Of a stretch of 64,000 bases of DNA, positions 46,565 to 59,858 are shown piece by piece. The first letter of the stretch is position 1. Each line of letters begins with the position of its first letter. The stretch spans positions 16,258,093 to 16,322,092 of the forward strand of contig NC_089321.1 in NCBI RefSeq assembly GCF_036669915.1. The letters run 5' to 3'. The DNA is from Pocillopora verrucosa. Taxonomy: Eukaryota > Cnidaria > Anthozoa > Scleractinia > Pocilloporidae. Under the pieces are notes generated by a model that did no database searches, was not told where the DNA came from, and was given only the letters and a program-made list of their open reading frames with translations. The translations under genes and the position numbers were made by a program.

Positions 46565-46929
46565 ATCAAAACCTGTTAGAGGTCGAGCGCTCGATGGAAG
46601 TGAACATCCGGGACTTCTCGTAAGATAACGACCAAAATACGAAACGGAACGTACAAGTTTGTCACCTTATTTTCAGAGTTTCCTTTCGTTGCGTGCAAAT
46701 CGCATCCATTTGAACTTTGCACAATACTAGTCGCTCTCTCCAAATGGGTCATTTACATCGATACACCCTCCTAGCCTCCCAATTTGACAGATTGTTTTCA
46801 CCTGAAGCCTGAGCTCGACAAAGGCAATTCACAATTGAATGGGACTTTCTCCTAGCAAGCCGGGCGGCCGTTTCACATGTTTTTCAATGGCCACAACTAG
46901 TCTGACATGTTGCCTTTCTTTCTCCTCAG

Positions 46930-47502
46930 CACCACCGCCGTGTAGCACTCCCGTGGATCTGGCATTTATCATCGATTCTTCGGGCAGCATTGGCCGCACA
47001 AACTACAAGAAACAGAAGAACTTTGTCAAGGAAGTGGCGAAGACTTTTGGCCTATCTCCAAACGGCAGCCGAGCGGCCATGGTTCTGTACAGTAACTCGG
47101 CCTCAGTGAAAGCTCGATTTGGCCAGTATTCGGACCCGAAGGAGTTCGGTGGAGCTGTAGACAGTCTGCCTTACGAGAGAGGATTGACACGAATCGACAA
47201 AGCACTGGACCTAACAGCCAAGGATATCTTCGCTCAAAGTAGGTCGGGCGTGCCCAAGATTGCAATGCTGATAACAGACGGTACCCAAACCGCAGCAGCC
47301 GATGCCAAAGGCCTAAAAGAGGCTTCCGAACCATTGAGACAGGCAGGTGTTCGTGTTCTAGCCGTAGGTGTCGGCAAGGGTGTGGACAGAGAAGAACTTC
47401 GACTGGTCACGGAGAGTGACGAGGATGTTGTGGTGGCGGCTGACTTCGAAGACCTGCTGTTGAAACTCAGCAACCTGACCAGCCAGGCTTGCCGACTTGC
47501 AG
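46930..47502 (+). CDS. VWA domain R1 exon (first array copy, canonical MIDAS)
   Basis: The acceptor is cctcag after a T/C tract, the donor gtaagc, phase 1-1, 191 codons. Bracket cysteines are PPPCSTP and SQACRLA. MIDAS is complete: VDLAFIIDSSGSIG, YERGLTRIDKAL and LITDGTQ. An NGS sequon lies after helix 1. Joined copies would read CRLAA-PPPCSTP, giving a tight proline linker of a few residues between domains. An ATG at 46839 in frame is intronic. It is closest to B3. The protein would carry this same domain at least 13 times in a row. Confidence 0.93.
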
Positions 47503-48306
47503 GTAAGCATCATCAGAAATCTGTTCGTAGCACTTGTGGCCTCAGGGCTGCTGGGGCTTGATAAGCAGGGCAAGTGAATATCAATTGAAGGATCGAAAGC
47601 AGCTTTTGTCCTTATCAGCCGGGTGTTCTTTTTGTGTGTGCTTGTTGCCGTCTGGTCGTCGTCGTTGTTCTTGTTCTTGTTCTTGTTCTTGTTCTTGTTC
47701 TTGTTCTTGTTCTTGTTGTTGCTGTAGCTTTGGTCTTTGTATTGCTTATTTCTTCCCGTTTGCTTTGGCCTTTCTGTTTTTGCCTTGAATTATTTTACTT
47801 TATTTCATCTATTTATTTATTTTTTTATTTTTTTTTTTTTCCCCCCCCTTTTTGCTTTTGTTTCCTTTTAGTTGGTCTTTCCATTAATGTTCAAAAAAAC
47901 GAAAACAAAAACAGAAAAACCAACAAAAAAAAATACTTGCTATCAAAACCTGTTAGAGGTCGAGCGCTCGATGGAAGTGAACATCCGGGACTTCTCGTAA
48001 GATAACGACCAAAATACGAAACGGAACGTACAAGTTTGTCACCTTATTTTCAGAGTTTCCTTTCGTTGCGTGCAAATCGCATCCATTTGAACTTTGCACA
48101 ATACTAGTCGCTCTCTCCAAATGGGTCATTTACATCGATACACCCTCCTAGCCTCCCAATTTGACAGATTGTTTTCACCTGAAGCCTGAGCTCGACAAAG
48201 GCAATTCACAATTGAATGGGACTTTCTCCTAGCAAGCCGGGCGGCCGTTTCACATGTTTTTCAATGGCCACAACTAGTCTGACATGTTGCCTTTCTTTCT
48301 CCTCAG

Positions 48307-48879
48307 CACCACCGCCGTGTAGCACTCCCGTGGATCTGGCATTTATCATCGATTCTTCGGGCAGCATTGGCCGCACAAACTACAAGAAACAGAAGAACTT
48401 TGTCAAGGAAGTGGCGAAGACTTTTGGCCTATCTCCAAACGGCAGCCGAGCGGCCATGGTTCTGTACAGTAACTCGGCCTCAGTGAAAGCTCGATTTGGC
48501 CAGTATTCGGACCCGAAGGAGTTCGGTGGAGCTGTAGACAGTCTGCCTTACGAGAGAGGATTGACACGAATCGACAAAGCACTGGACCTAACAGCCAAGG
48601 ATATCTTCGCTCAAAGTAGGTCGGGCGTGCCCAAGATTGCAATGCTGATAACAGACGGTACCCAAACCGCAGCAGCCGATGCCAAAGGCCTAAAAGAGGC
48701 TTCCGAACCATTGAGACAGGCAGGTGTTCGTGTTCTAGCCGTAGGTGTCGGCAAGGGTGTGGACAGAGAAGAACTTCGACTGGTCACGGAGAGTGACGAG
48801 GATGTTGTGGTGGCGGCTGACTTCGAAGACCTGCTGTTGAAACTCAGCAACCTGACCAGCCAGGCTTGCCGACTTGCAG
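48307..48879 (+). CDS. VWA domain R2 exon
   Basis: Same exon as R1 with no difference seen. Its downstream intron has 8 TTCTTG hexamers and a C7 tract; distance to R3 is 1377 bp. Confidence 0.92.
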
Positions 48880-49683
48880 GTAAGCATCATCAGAAATCTG
48901 TTCGTAGCACTTGTGGCCTCAGGGCTGCTGGGGCTTGATAAGCAGGGCAAGTGAATATCAATTGAAGGATCGAAAGCAGCTTTTGTCCTTATCAGCCGGG
49001 TGTTCTTTTTGTGTGTGCTTGTTGCCGTCTGGTCGTCGTCGTTGTTCTTGTTCTTGTTCTTGTTCTTGTTCTTGTTCTTGTTCTTGTTCTTGTTGTTGCT
49101 GTAGCTTTGGTCTTTGTATTGCTTATTTCTTCCCGTTTGCTTTGGCCTTTCTGTTTTTGCCTTGAATTATTTTACTTTATTTCATCTATTTATTTATTTT
49201 TTTATTTTTTTTTTTTTTCCCCCCCTTTTTGCTTTTGTTTCCTTTTAGTTGGTCTTTCCATTAATGTTCAAAAAAACGAAAACAAAAACAGAAAAACCAA
49301 CAAAAAAAAATACTTGCTATCAAAACCTGTTAGAGGTCGAGCGCTCGATGGAAGTGAACATCCGGGACTTCTCGTAAGATAACGACCAAAATACGAAACG
49401 GAACGTACAAGTTTGTCACCTTATTTTCAGAGTTTCCTTTCGTTGCGTGCAAATCGCATCCATTTGAACTTTGCACAATACTAGTCGCTCTCTCCAAATG
49501 GGTCATTTACATCGATACACCCTCCTAGCCTCCCAATTTGACAGATTGTTTTCACCTGAAGCCTGAGCTCGACAAAGGCAATTCACAATTGAATGGGACT
49601 TTCTCCTAGCAAGCCGGGCGGCCGTTTCACATGTTTTTCAATGGCCACAACTAGTCTGACATGTTGCCTTTCTTTCTCCTCAG

Positions 49684-50256
49684 CACCACCGCCGTGTAGC
49701 ACTCCCGTGGATCTGGCATTTATCATCGATTCTTCGGGCAGCATTGGCCGCACAAACTACAAGAAACAGAAGAACTTTGTCAAGGAAGTGGCGAAGACTT
49801 TTGGCCTATCTCCAAACGGCAGCCGAGCGGCCATGGTTCTGTACAGTAACTCGGCCTCAGTGAAAGCTCGATTTGGCCAGTATTCGGACCCGAAGGAGTT
49901 CGGTGGAGCTGTAGACAGTCTGCCTTACGAGAGAGGATTGACACGAATCGACAAAGCACTGGACCTAACAGCCAAGGATATCTTCGCTCAAAGTAGGTCG
50001 GGCGTGCCCAAGATTGCAATGCTGATAACAGACGGTACCCAAACCGCAGCAGCCGATGCCAAAGGCCTAAAAGAGGCTTCCGAACCATTGAGACAGGCAG
50101 GTGTTCGTGTTCTAGCCGTAGGTGTCGGCAAGGGTGTGGACAGAGAAGAACTTCGACTGGTCACGGAGAGTGACGAGGATGTTGTGGTGGCGGCTGACTT
50201 CGAAGACCTGCTGTTGAAACTCAGCAACCTGACCAGCCAGGCTTGCCGACTTGCAG
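49684..50256 (+). CDS. VWA domain R3 exon
   Basis: Identical domain with complete MIDAS and cysteine bracket. The downstream intron has 8 hexamers and a C6 tract, the shortest clean C-run; period 1375 bp. Confidence 0.92.
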
Positions 50257-51058
50257 GTAAGCATCATCAGAAATCTGTTCGTAGCACTTGTGGCCTCAGG
50301 GCTGCTGGGGCTTGATAAGCAGGGCAAGTGAATATCAATTGAAGGATCGAAAGCAGCTTTTGTCCTTATCAGCCGGGTGTTCTTTTTGTGTGTGCTTGTT
50401 GCCGTCTGGTCGTCGTCGTTGTTCTTGTTCTTGTTCTTGTTCTTGTTCTTGTTCTTGTTCTTGTTCTTGTTGTTGCTGTAGCTTTGGTCTTTGTATTGCT
50501 TATTTCTTCCCGTTTGCTTTGGCCTTTCTGTTTTTGCCTTGAATTATTTTACTTTATTTCATCTATTTATTTATTTTTTTATTTTTTTTTTTTTCCCCCC
50601 TTTTTGCTTTTGTTTCCTTTTAGTTGGTCTTTCCATTAATGTTCAAAAAAACGAAAACAAAAACAGAAAAACCAACAAAAAAAAATACTTGCTATCAAAA
50701 CCTGTTAGAGGTCGAGCGCTCGATGGAAGTGAACATCCGGGACTTCTCGTAAGATAACGACCAAAATACGAAACGGAACGTACAAGTTTGTCACCTTATT
50801 TTCAGAGTTTCCTTTCGTTGCGTGCAAATCGCATCCATTTGAACTTTGCACAATACTAGTCGCTCTCTCCAAATGGGTCATTTACATCGATACACCCTCC
50901 TAGCCTCCCAATTTGACAGATTGTTTTCACCTGAAGCCTGAGCTCGACAAAGGCAATTCACAATTGAATGGGACTTTCTCCTAGCAAGCCGGGCGGCCGT
51001 TTCACATGTTTTTCAATGGCCACAACTAGTCTGACATGTTGCCTTTCTTTCTCCTCAG

Positions 51059-51631
51059 CACCACCGCCGTGTAGCACTCCCGTGGATCTGGCATTTATCA
51101 TCGATTCTTCGGGCAGCATTGGCCGCACAAACTACAAGAAACAGAAGAACTTTGTCAAGGAAGTGGCGAAGACTTTTGGCCTATCTCCAAACGGCAGCCG
51201 AGCGGCCATGGTTCTGTACAGTAACTCGGCCTCAGTGAAAGCTCGATTTGGCCAGTATTCGGACCCGAAGGAGTTCGGTGGAGCTGTAGACAGTCTGCCT
51301 TACGAGAGAGGATTGACACGAATCGACAAAGCACTGGACCTAACAGCCAAGGATATCTTCGCTCAAAGTAGGTCGGGCGTGCCCAAGATTGCAATGCTGA
51401 TAACAGACGGTACCCAAACCGCAGCAGCCGATGCCAAAGGCCTAAAAGAGGCTTCCGAACCATTGAGACAGGCAGGTGTTCGTGTTCTAGCCGTAGGTGT
51501 CGGCAAGGGTGTGGACAGAGAAGAACTTCGACTGGTCACGGAGAGTGACGAGGATGTTGTGGTGGCGGCTGACTTCGAAGACCTGCTGTTGAAACTCAGC
51601 AACCTGACCAGCCAGGCTTGCCGACTTGCAG
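51059..51631 (+). CDS. VWA domain R4 exon
   Basis: Identical to R1 in sequence and splice sites. The downstream intron has 8 hexamers and C7; period 1375 bp. Confidence 0.92.
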
Positions 51632-52433
51632 GTAAGCATCATCAGAAATCTGTTCGTAGCACTTGTGGCCTCAGGGCTGCTGGGGCTTGATAAGCAGGGC
51701 AAGTGAATATCAATTGAAGGATCGAAAGCAGCTTTTGTCCTTATCAGCCGGGTGTTCTTTTTGTGTGTGCTTGTTGCCGTCTGGTCGTCGTCGTTGTTCT
51801 TGTTCTTGTTCTTGTTCTTGTTCTTGTTCTTGTTCTTGTTCTTGTTGTTGCTGTAGCTTTGGTCTTTGTATTGCTTATTTCTTCCCGTTTGCTTTGGCCT
51901 TTCTGTTTTTGCCTTGAATTATTTTACTTTATTTCATCTATTTATTTATTTTTTTATTTTTTTTTTTTCCCCCCCTTTTTGCTTTTGTTTCCTTTTAGTT
52001 GGTCTTTCCATTAATGTTCAAAAAAACGAAAACAAAAACAGAAAAACCAACAAAAAAAAATACTTGCTATCAAAACCTGTTAGAGGTCGAGCGCTCGATG
52101 GAAGTGAACATCCGGGACTTCTCGTAAGATAACGACCAAAATACGAAACGGAACGTACAAGTTTGTCACCTTATTTTCAGAGTTTCCTTTCGTTGCGTGC
52201 AAATCGCATCCATTTGAACTTTGCACAATACTAGTCGCTCTCTCCAAATGGGTCATTTACATCGATACACCCTCCTAGCCTCCCAATTTGACAGATTGTT
52301 TTCACCTGAAGCCTGAGCTCGACAAAGGCAATTCACAATTGAATGGGACTTTCTCCTAGCAAGCCGGGCGGCCGTTTCACATGTTTTTCAATGGCCACAA
52401 CTAGTCTGACATGTTGCCTTTCTTTCTCCTCAG

Positions 52434-53006
52434 CACCACCGCCGTGTAGCACTCCCGTGGATCTGGCATTTATCATCGATTCTTCGGGCAGCATTGGCCG
52501 CACAAACTACAAGAAACAGAAGAACTTTGTCAAGGAAGTGGCGAAGACTTTTGGCCTATCTCCAAACGGCAGCCGAGCGGCCATGGTTCTGTACAGTAAC
52601 TCGGCCTCAGTGAAAGCTCGATTTGGCCAGTATTCGGACCCGAAGGAGTTCGGTGGAGCTGTAGACAGTCTGCCTTACGAGAGAGGATTGACACGAATCG
52701 ACAAAGCACTGGACCTAACAGCCAAGGATATCTTCGCTCAAAGTAGGTCGGGCGTGCCCAAGATTGCAATGCTGATAACAGACGGTACCCAAACCGCAGC
52801 AGCCGATGCCAAAGGCCTAAAAGAGGCTTCCGAACCATTGAGACAGGCAGGTGTTCGTGTTCTAGCCGTAGGTGTCGGCAAGGGTGTGGACAGAGAAGAA
52901 CTTCGACTGGTCACGGAGAGTGACGAGGATGTTGTGGTGGCGGCTGACTTCGAAGACCTGCTGTTGAAACTCAGCAACCTGACCAGCCAGGCTTGCCGAC
53001 TTGCAG
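52434..53006 (+). CDS. VWA domain R5 exon
   Basis: Identical to R1. The downstream intron has 8 hexamers and C8; period 1377 bp, like the first unit. Confidence 0.92.
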
Positions 53007-53810
53007 GTAAGCATCATCAGAAATCTGTTCGTAGCACTTGTGGCCTCAGGGCTGCTGGGGCTTGATAAGCAGGGCAAGTGAATATCAATTGAAGGATCGA
53101 AAGCAGCTTTTGTCCTTATCAGCCGGGTGTTCTTTTTGTGTGTGCTTGTTGCCGTCTGGTCGTCGTCGTTGTTCTTGTTCTTGTTCTTGTTCTTGTTCTT
53201 GTTCTTGTTCTTGTTCTTGTTGTTGCTGTAGCTTTGGTCTTTGTATTGCTTATTTCTTCCCGTTTGCTTTGGCCTTTCTGTTTTTGCCTTGAATTATTTT
53301 ACTTTATTTCATCTATTTATTTATTTTTTTATTTTTTTTTTTTTCCCCCCCCTTTTTGCTTTTGTTTCCTTTTAGTTGGTCTTTCCATTAATGTTCAAAA
53401 AAACGAAAACAAAAACAGAAAAACCAACAAAAAAAAATACTTGCTATCAAAACCTGTTAGAGGTCGAGCGCTCGATGGAAGTGAACATCCGGGACTTCTC
53501 GTAAGATAACGACCAAAATACGAAACGGAACGTACAAGTTTGTCACCTTATTTTCAGAGTTTCCTTTCGTTGCGTGCAAATCGCATCCATTTGAACTTTG
53601 CACAATACTAGTCGCTCTCTCCAAATGGGTCATTTACATCGATACACCCTCCTAGCCTCCCAATTTGACAGATTGTTTTCACCTGAAGCCTGAGCTCGAC
53701 AAAGGCAATTCACAATTGAATGGGACTTTCTCCTAGCAAGCCGGGCGGCCGTTTCACATGTTTTTCAATGGCCACAACTAGTCTGACATGTTGCCTTTCT
53801 TTCTCCTCAG

Positions 53811-54383
53811 CACCACCGCCGTGTAGCACTCCCGTGGATCTGGCATTTATCATCGATTCTTCGGGCAGCATTGGCCGCACAAACTACAAGAAACAGAAGA
53901 ACTTTGTCAAGGAAGTGGCGAAGACTTTTGGCCTATCTCCAAACGGCAGCCGAGCGGCCATGGTTCTGTACAGTAACTCGGCCTCAGTGAAAGCTCGATT
54001 TGGCCAGTATTCGGACCCGAAGGAGTTCGGTGGAGCTGTAGACAGTCTGCCTTACGAGAGAGGATTGACACGAATCGACAAAGCACTGGACCTAACAGCC
54101 AAGGATATCTTCGCTCAAAGTAGGTCGGGCGTGCCCAAGATTGCAATGCTGATAACAGACGGTACCCAAACCGCAGCAGCCGATGCCAAAGGCCTAAAAG
54201 AGGCTTCCGAACCATTGAGACAGGCAGGTGTTCGTGTTCTAGCCGTAGGTGTCGGCAAGGGTGTGGACAGAGAAGAACTTCGACTGGTCACGGAGAGTGA
54301 CGAGGATGTTGTGGTGGCGGCTGACTTCGAAGACCTGCTGTTGAAACTCAGCAACCTGACCAGCCAGGCTTGCCGACTTGCAG
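53811..54383 (+). CDS. VWA domain R6 exon
   Basis: Identical to R1. The downstream intron has 8 hexamers and C7; period 1375 bp. Confidence 0.92.
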
Positions 54384-55185
54384 GTAAGCATCATCAGAAA
54401 TCTGTTCGTAGCACTTGTGGCCTCAGGGCTGCTGGGGCTTGATAAGCAGGGCAAGTGAATATCAATTGAAGGATCGAAAGCAGCTTTTGTCCTTATCAGC
54501 CGGGTGTTCTTTTTGTGTGTGCTTGTTGCCGTCTGGTCGTCGTCGTTGTTCTTGTTCTTGTTCTTGTTCTTGTTCTTGTTCTTGTTCTTGTTCTTGTTGT
54601 TGCTGTAGCTTTGGTCTTTGTATTGCTTATTTCTTCCCGTTTGCTTTGGCCTTTCTGTTTTTGCCTTGAATTATTTTACTTTATTTCATCTATTTATTTA
54701 TTTTTTTATTTTTTTTTTTTCCCCCCCTTTTTGCTTTTGTTTCCTTTTAGTTGGTCTTTCCATTAATGTTCAAAAAAACGAAAACAAAAACAGAAAAACC
54801 AACAAAAAAAAATACTTGCTATCAAAACCTGTTAGAGGTCGAGCGCTCGATGGAAGTGAACATCCGGGACTTCTCGTAAGATAACGACCAAAATACGAAA
54901 CGGAACGTACAAGTTTGTCACCTTATTTTCAGAGTTTCCTTTCGTTGCGTGCAAATCGCATCCATTTGAACTTTGCACAATACTAGTCGCTCTCTCCAAA
55001 TGGGTCATTTACATCGATACACCCTCCTAGCCTCCCAATTTGACAGATTGTTTTCACCTGAAGCCTGAGCTCGACAAAGGCAATTCACAATTGAATGGGA
55101 CTTTCTCCTAGCAAGCCGGGCGGCCGTTTCACATGTTTTTCAATGGCCACAACTAGTCTGACATGTTGCCTTTCTTTCTCCTCAG

Positions 55186-55758
55186 CACCACCGCCGTGTA
55201 GCACTCCCGTGGATCTGGCATTTATCATCGATTCTTCGGGCAGCATTGGCCGCACAAACTACAAGAAACAGAAGAACTTTGTCAAGGAAGTGGCGAAGAC
55301 TTTTGGCCTATCTCCAAACGGCAGCCGAGCGGCCATGGTTCTGTACAGTAACTCGGCCTCAGTGAAAGCTCGATTTGGCCAGTATTCGGACCCGAAGGAG
55401 TTCGGTGGAGCTGTAGACAGTCTGCCTTACGAGAGAGGATTGACACGAATCGACAAAGCACTGGACCTAACAGCCAAGGATATCTTCGCTCAAAGTAGGT
55501 CGGGCGTGCCCAAGATTGCAATGCTGATAACAGACGGTACCCAAACCGCAGCAGCCGATGCCAAAGGCCTAAAAGAGGCTTCCGAACCATTGAGACAGGC
55601 AGGTGTTCGTGTTCTAGCCGTAGGTGTCGGCAAGGGTGTGGACAGAGAAGAACTTCGACTGGTCACGGAGAGTGACGAGGATGTTGTGGTGGCGGCTGAC
55701 TTCGAAGACCTGCTGTTGAAACTCAGCAACCTGACCAGCCAGGCTTGCCGACTTGCAG
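55186..55758 (+). CDS. VWA domain R7 exon
   Basis: Identical to R1. In the downstream intron the A that normally interrupts the poly-T is missing, giving an unbroken T-run before C8. It is the last copy with 8 hexamers; period 1375 bp. Confidence 0.92.
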
Positions 55759-56560
55759 GTAAGCATCATCAGAAATCTGTTCGTAGCACTTGTGGCCTCA
55801 GGGCTGCTGGGGCTTGATAAGCAGGGCAAGTGAATATCAATTGAAGGATCGAAAGCAGCTTTTGTCCTTATCAGCCGGGTGTTCTTTTTGTGTGTGCTTG
55901 TTGCCGTCTGGTCGTCGTCGTTGTTCTTGTTCTTGTTCTTGTTCTTGTTCTTGTTCTTGTTCTTGTTCTTGTTGTTGCTGTAGCTTTGGTCTTTGTATTG
56001 CTTATTTCTTCCCGTTTGCTTTGGCCTTTCTGTTTTTGCCTTGAATTATTTTACTTTATTTCATCTATTTATTTATTTTTTTTTTTTTTTTTTTCCCCCC
56101 CCTTTTTGCTTTTGTTTCCTTTTAGTTGGTCTTTCCATTAATGTTCAAAAAAACGAAAACAAAAACAGAAAAACCAACAAAAAAAAATACTTGCTATCAA
56201 AACCTGTTAGAGGTCGAGCGCTCGATGGAAGTGAACATCCGGGACTTCTCGTAAGATAACGACCAAAATACGAAACGGAACGTACAAGTTTGTCACCTTA
56301 TTTTCAGAGTTTCCTTTCGTTGCGTGCAAATCGCATCCATTTGAACTTTGCACAATACTAGTCGCTCTCTCCAAATGGGTCATTTACATCGATACACCCT
56401 CCTAGCCTCCCAATTTGACAGATTGTTTTCACCTGAAGCCTGAGCTCGACAAAGGCAATTCACAATTGAATGGGACTTTCTCCTAGCAAGCCGGGCGGCC
56501 GTTTCACATGTTTTTCAATGGCCACAACTAGTCTGACATGTTGCCTTTCTTTCTCCTCAG

Positions 56561-57133
56561 CACCACCGCCGTGTAGCACTCCCGTGGATCTGGCATTTAT
56601 CATCGATTCTTCGGGCAGCATTGGCCGCACAAACTACAAGAAACAGAAGAACTTTGTCAAGGAAGTGGCGAAGACTTTTGGCCTATCTCCAAACGGCAGC
56701 CGAGCGGCCATGGTTCTGTACAGTAACTCGGCCTCAGTGAAAGCTCGATTTGGCCAGTATTCGGACCCGAAGGAGTTCGGTGGAGCTGTAGACAGTCTGC
56801 CTTACGAGAGAGGATTGACACGAATCGACAAAGCACTGGACCTAACAGCCAAGGATATCTTCGCTCAAAGTAGGTCGGGCGTGCCCAAGATTGCAATGCT
56901 GATAACAGACGGTACCCAAACCGCAGCAGCCGATGCCAAAGGCCTAAAAGAGGCTTCCGAACCATTGAGACAGGCAGGTGTTCGTGTTCTAGCCGTAGGT
57001 GTCGGCAAGGGTGTGGACAGAGAAGAACTTCGACTGGTCACGGAGAGTGACGAGGATGTTGTGGTGGCGGCTGACTTCGAAGACCTGCTGTTGAAACTCA
57101 GCAACCTGACCAGCCAGGCTTGCCGACTTGCAG
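56561..57133 (+). CDS. VWA domain R8 exon
   Basis: Identical to R1. The downstream intron has 7 hexamers and lacks the TTGTTGCTG segment; period 1361 bp. This is a unique haplotype marking the boundary between the left and right halves of the array. Confidence 0.92.
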
Positions 57134-57921
57134 GTAAGCATCATCAGAAATCTGTTCGTAGCACTTGTGGCCTCAGGGCTGCTGGGGCTTGATAAGCAGG
57201 GCAAGTGAATATCAATTGAAGGATCGAAAGCAGCTTTTGTCCTTATCAGCCGGGTGTTCTTTTTGTGTGTGCTTGTTGCCGTCTGGTCGTCGTCGTTGTT
57301 CTTGTTCTTGTTCTTGTTCTTGTTCTTGTTCTTGTTCTTGTAGCTTTGGTCTTTGTATTGCTTATTTCTTCCCGTTTGCTTTGGCCTTTCTGTTTTTGCC
57401 TTGAATTATTTTACTTTATTTCATCTATTTATTTATTTTTTTATTTTTTTTTTTTCCCCCCCCTTTTTGCTTTTGTTTCCTTTTAGTTGGTCTTTCCATT
57501 AATGTTCAAAAAAACGAAAACAAAAACAGAAAAACCAACAAAAAAAAATACTTGCTATCAAAACCTGTTAGAGGTCGAGCGCTCGATGGAAGTGAACATC
57601 CGGGACTTCTCGTAAGATAACGACCAAAATACGAAACGGAACGTACAAGTTTGTCACCTTATTTTCAGAGTTTCCTTTCGTTGCGTGCAAATCGCATCCA
57701 TTTGAACTTTGCACAATACTAGTCGCTCTCTCCAAATGGGTCATTTACATCGATACACCCTCCTAGCCTCCCAATTTGACAGATTGTTTTCACCTGAAGC
57801 CTGAGCTCGACAAAGGCAATTCACAATTGAATGGGACTTTCTCCTAGCAAGCCGGGCGGCCGTTTCACATGTTTTTCAATGGCCACAACTAGTCTGACAT
57901 GTTGCCTTTCTTTCTCCTCAG

Positions 57922-58494
57922 CACCACCGCCGTGTAGCACTCCCGTGGATCTGGCATTTATCATCGATTCTTCGGGCAGCATTGGCCGCACAAACTACAA
58001 GAAACAGAAGAACTTTGTCAAGGAAGTGGCGAAGACTTTTGGCCTATCTCCAAACGGCAGCCGAGCGGCCATGGTTCTGTACAGTAACTCGGCCTCAGTG
58101 AAAGCTCGATTTGGCCAGTATTCGGACCCGAAGGAGTTCGGTGGAGCTGTAGACAGTCTGCCTTACGAGAGAGGATTGACACGAATCGACAAAGCACTGG
58201 ACCTAACAGCCAAGGATATCTTCGCTCAAAGTAGGTCGGGCGTGCCCAAGATTGCAATGCTGATAACAGACGGTACCCAAACCGCAGCAGCCGATGCCAA
58301 AGGCCTAAAAGAGGCTTCCGAACCATTGAGACAGGCAGGTGTTCGTGTTCTAGCCGTAGGTGTCGGCAAGGGTGTGGACAGAGAAGAACTTCGACTGGTC
58401 ACGGAGAGTGACGAGGATGTTGTGGTGGCGGCTGACTTCGAAGACCTGCTGTTGAAACTCAGCAACCTGACCAGCCAGGCTTGCCGACTTGCAG
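57922..58494 (+). CDS. VWA domain R9 exon
   Basis: Identical to R1. The downstream intron has 6 hexamers with TTGTTGCTG retained and C8; period 1364 bp, shared with R10. Confidence 0.92.
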
Positions 58495-59285
58495 GTAAGC
58501 ATCATCAGAAATCTGTTCGTAGCACTTGTGGCCTCAGGGCTGCTGGGGCTTGATAAGCAGGGCAAGTGAATATCAATTGAAGGATCGAAAGCAGCTTTTG
58601 TCCTTATCAGCCGGGTGTTCTTTTTGTGTGTGCTTGTTGCCGTCTGGTCGTCGTCGTTGTTCTTGTTCTTGTTCTTGTTCTTGTTCTTGTTCTTGTTGTT
58701 GCTGTAGCTTTGGTCTTTGTATTGCTTATTTCTTCCCGTTTGCTTTGGCCTTTCTGTTTTTGCCTTGAATTATTTTACTTTATTTCATCTATTTATTTAT
58801 TTTTTTATTTTTTTTTTTTCCCCCCCCTTTTTGCTTTTGTTTCCTTTTAGTTGGTCTTTCCATTAATGTTCAAAAAAACGAAAACAAAAACAGAAAAACC
58901 AACAAAAAAAAATACTTGCTATCAAAACCTGTTAGAGGTCGAGCGCTCGATGGAAGTGAACATCCGGGACTTCTCGTAAGATAACGACCAAAATACGAAA
59001 CGGAACGTACAAGTTTGTCACCTTATTTTCAGAGTTTCCTTTCGTTGCGTGCAAATCGCATCCATTTGAACTTTGCACAATACTAGTCGCTCTCTCCAAA
59101 TGGGTCATTTACATCGATACACCCTCCTAGCCTCCCAATTTGACAGATTGTTTTCACCTGAAGCCTGAGCTCGACAAAGGCAATTCACAATTGAATGGGA
59201 CTTTCTCCTAGCAAGCCGGGCGGCCGTTTCACATGTTTTTCAATGGCCACAACTAGTCTGACATGTTGCCTTTCTTTCTCCTCAG

Positions 59286-59858
59286 CACCACCGCCGTGTA
59301 GCACTCCCGTGGATCTGGCATTTATCATCGATTCTTCGGGCAGCATTGGCCGCACAAACTACAAGAAACAGAAGAACTTTGTCAAGGAAGTGGCGAAGAC
59401 TTTTGGCCTATCTCCAAACGGCAGCCGAGCGGCCATGGTTCTGTACAGTAACTCGGCCTCAGTGAAAGCTCGATTTGGCCAGTATTCGGACCCGAAGGAG
59501 TTCGGTGGAGCTGTAGACAGTCTGCCTTACGAGAGAGGATTGACACGAATCGACAAAGCACTGGACCTAACAGCCAAGGATATCTTCGCTCAAAGTAGGT
59601 CGGGCGTGCCCAAGATTGCAATGCTGATAACAGACGGTACCCAAACCGCAGCAGCCGATGCCAAAGGCCTAAAAGAGGCTTCCGAACCATTGAGACAGGC
59701 AGGTGTTCGTGTTCTAGCCGTAGGTGTCGGCAAGGGTGTGGACAGAGAAGAACTTCGACTGGTCACGGAGAGTGACGAGGATGTTGTGGTGGCGGCTGAC
59801 TTCGAAGACCTGCTGTTGAAACTCAGCAACCTGACCAGCCAGGCTTGCCGACTTGCAG
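59286..59858 (+). CDS. VWA domain R10 exon
   Basis: Identical to R1. The downstream intron is the same type as R9 (6 hexamers, C8, 1364 bp), so R9 and R10 are probably a recent pair. Confidence 0.92.

Noticed and set aside
46839-46929. ATG and about 30 in-frame codons upstream of each array VWA exon, as if each unit were a separate short gene
   Set aside because: The leader lacks signal-peptide character, the exon begins at a clear CAG acceptor, and all splice phases match the multi-domain gene model.
47634-48005. A 123-codon plus-strand frame with a VLVLVLVL stretch resembling a signal or membrane segment
   Set aside because: The hydrophobic repeat is the translated TTCTTG microsatellite and T-rich tract in the array intron; its length varies with the repeat number between units.
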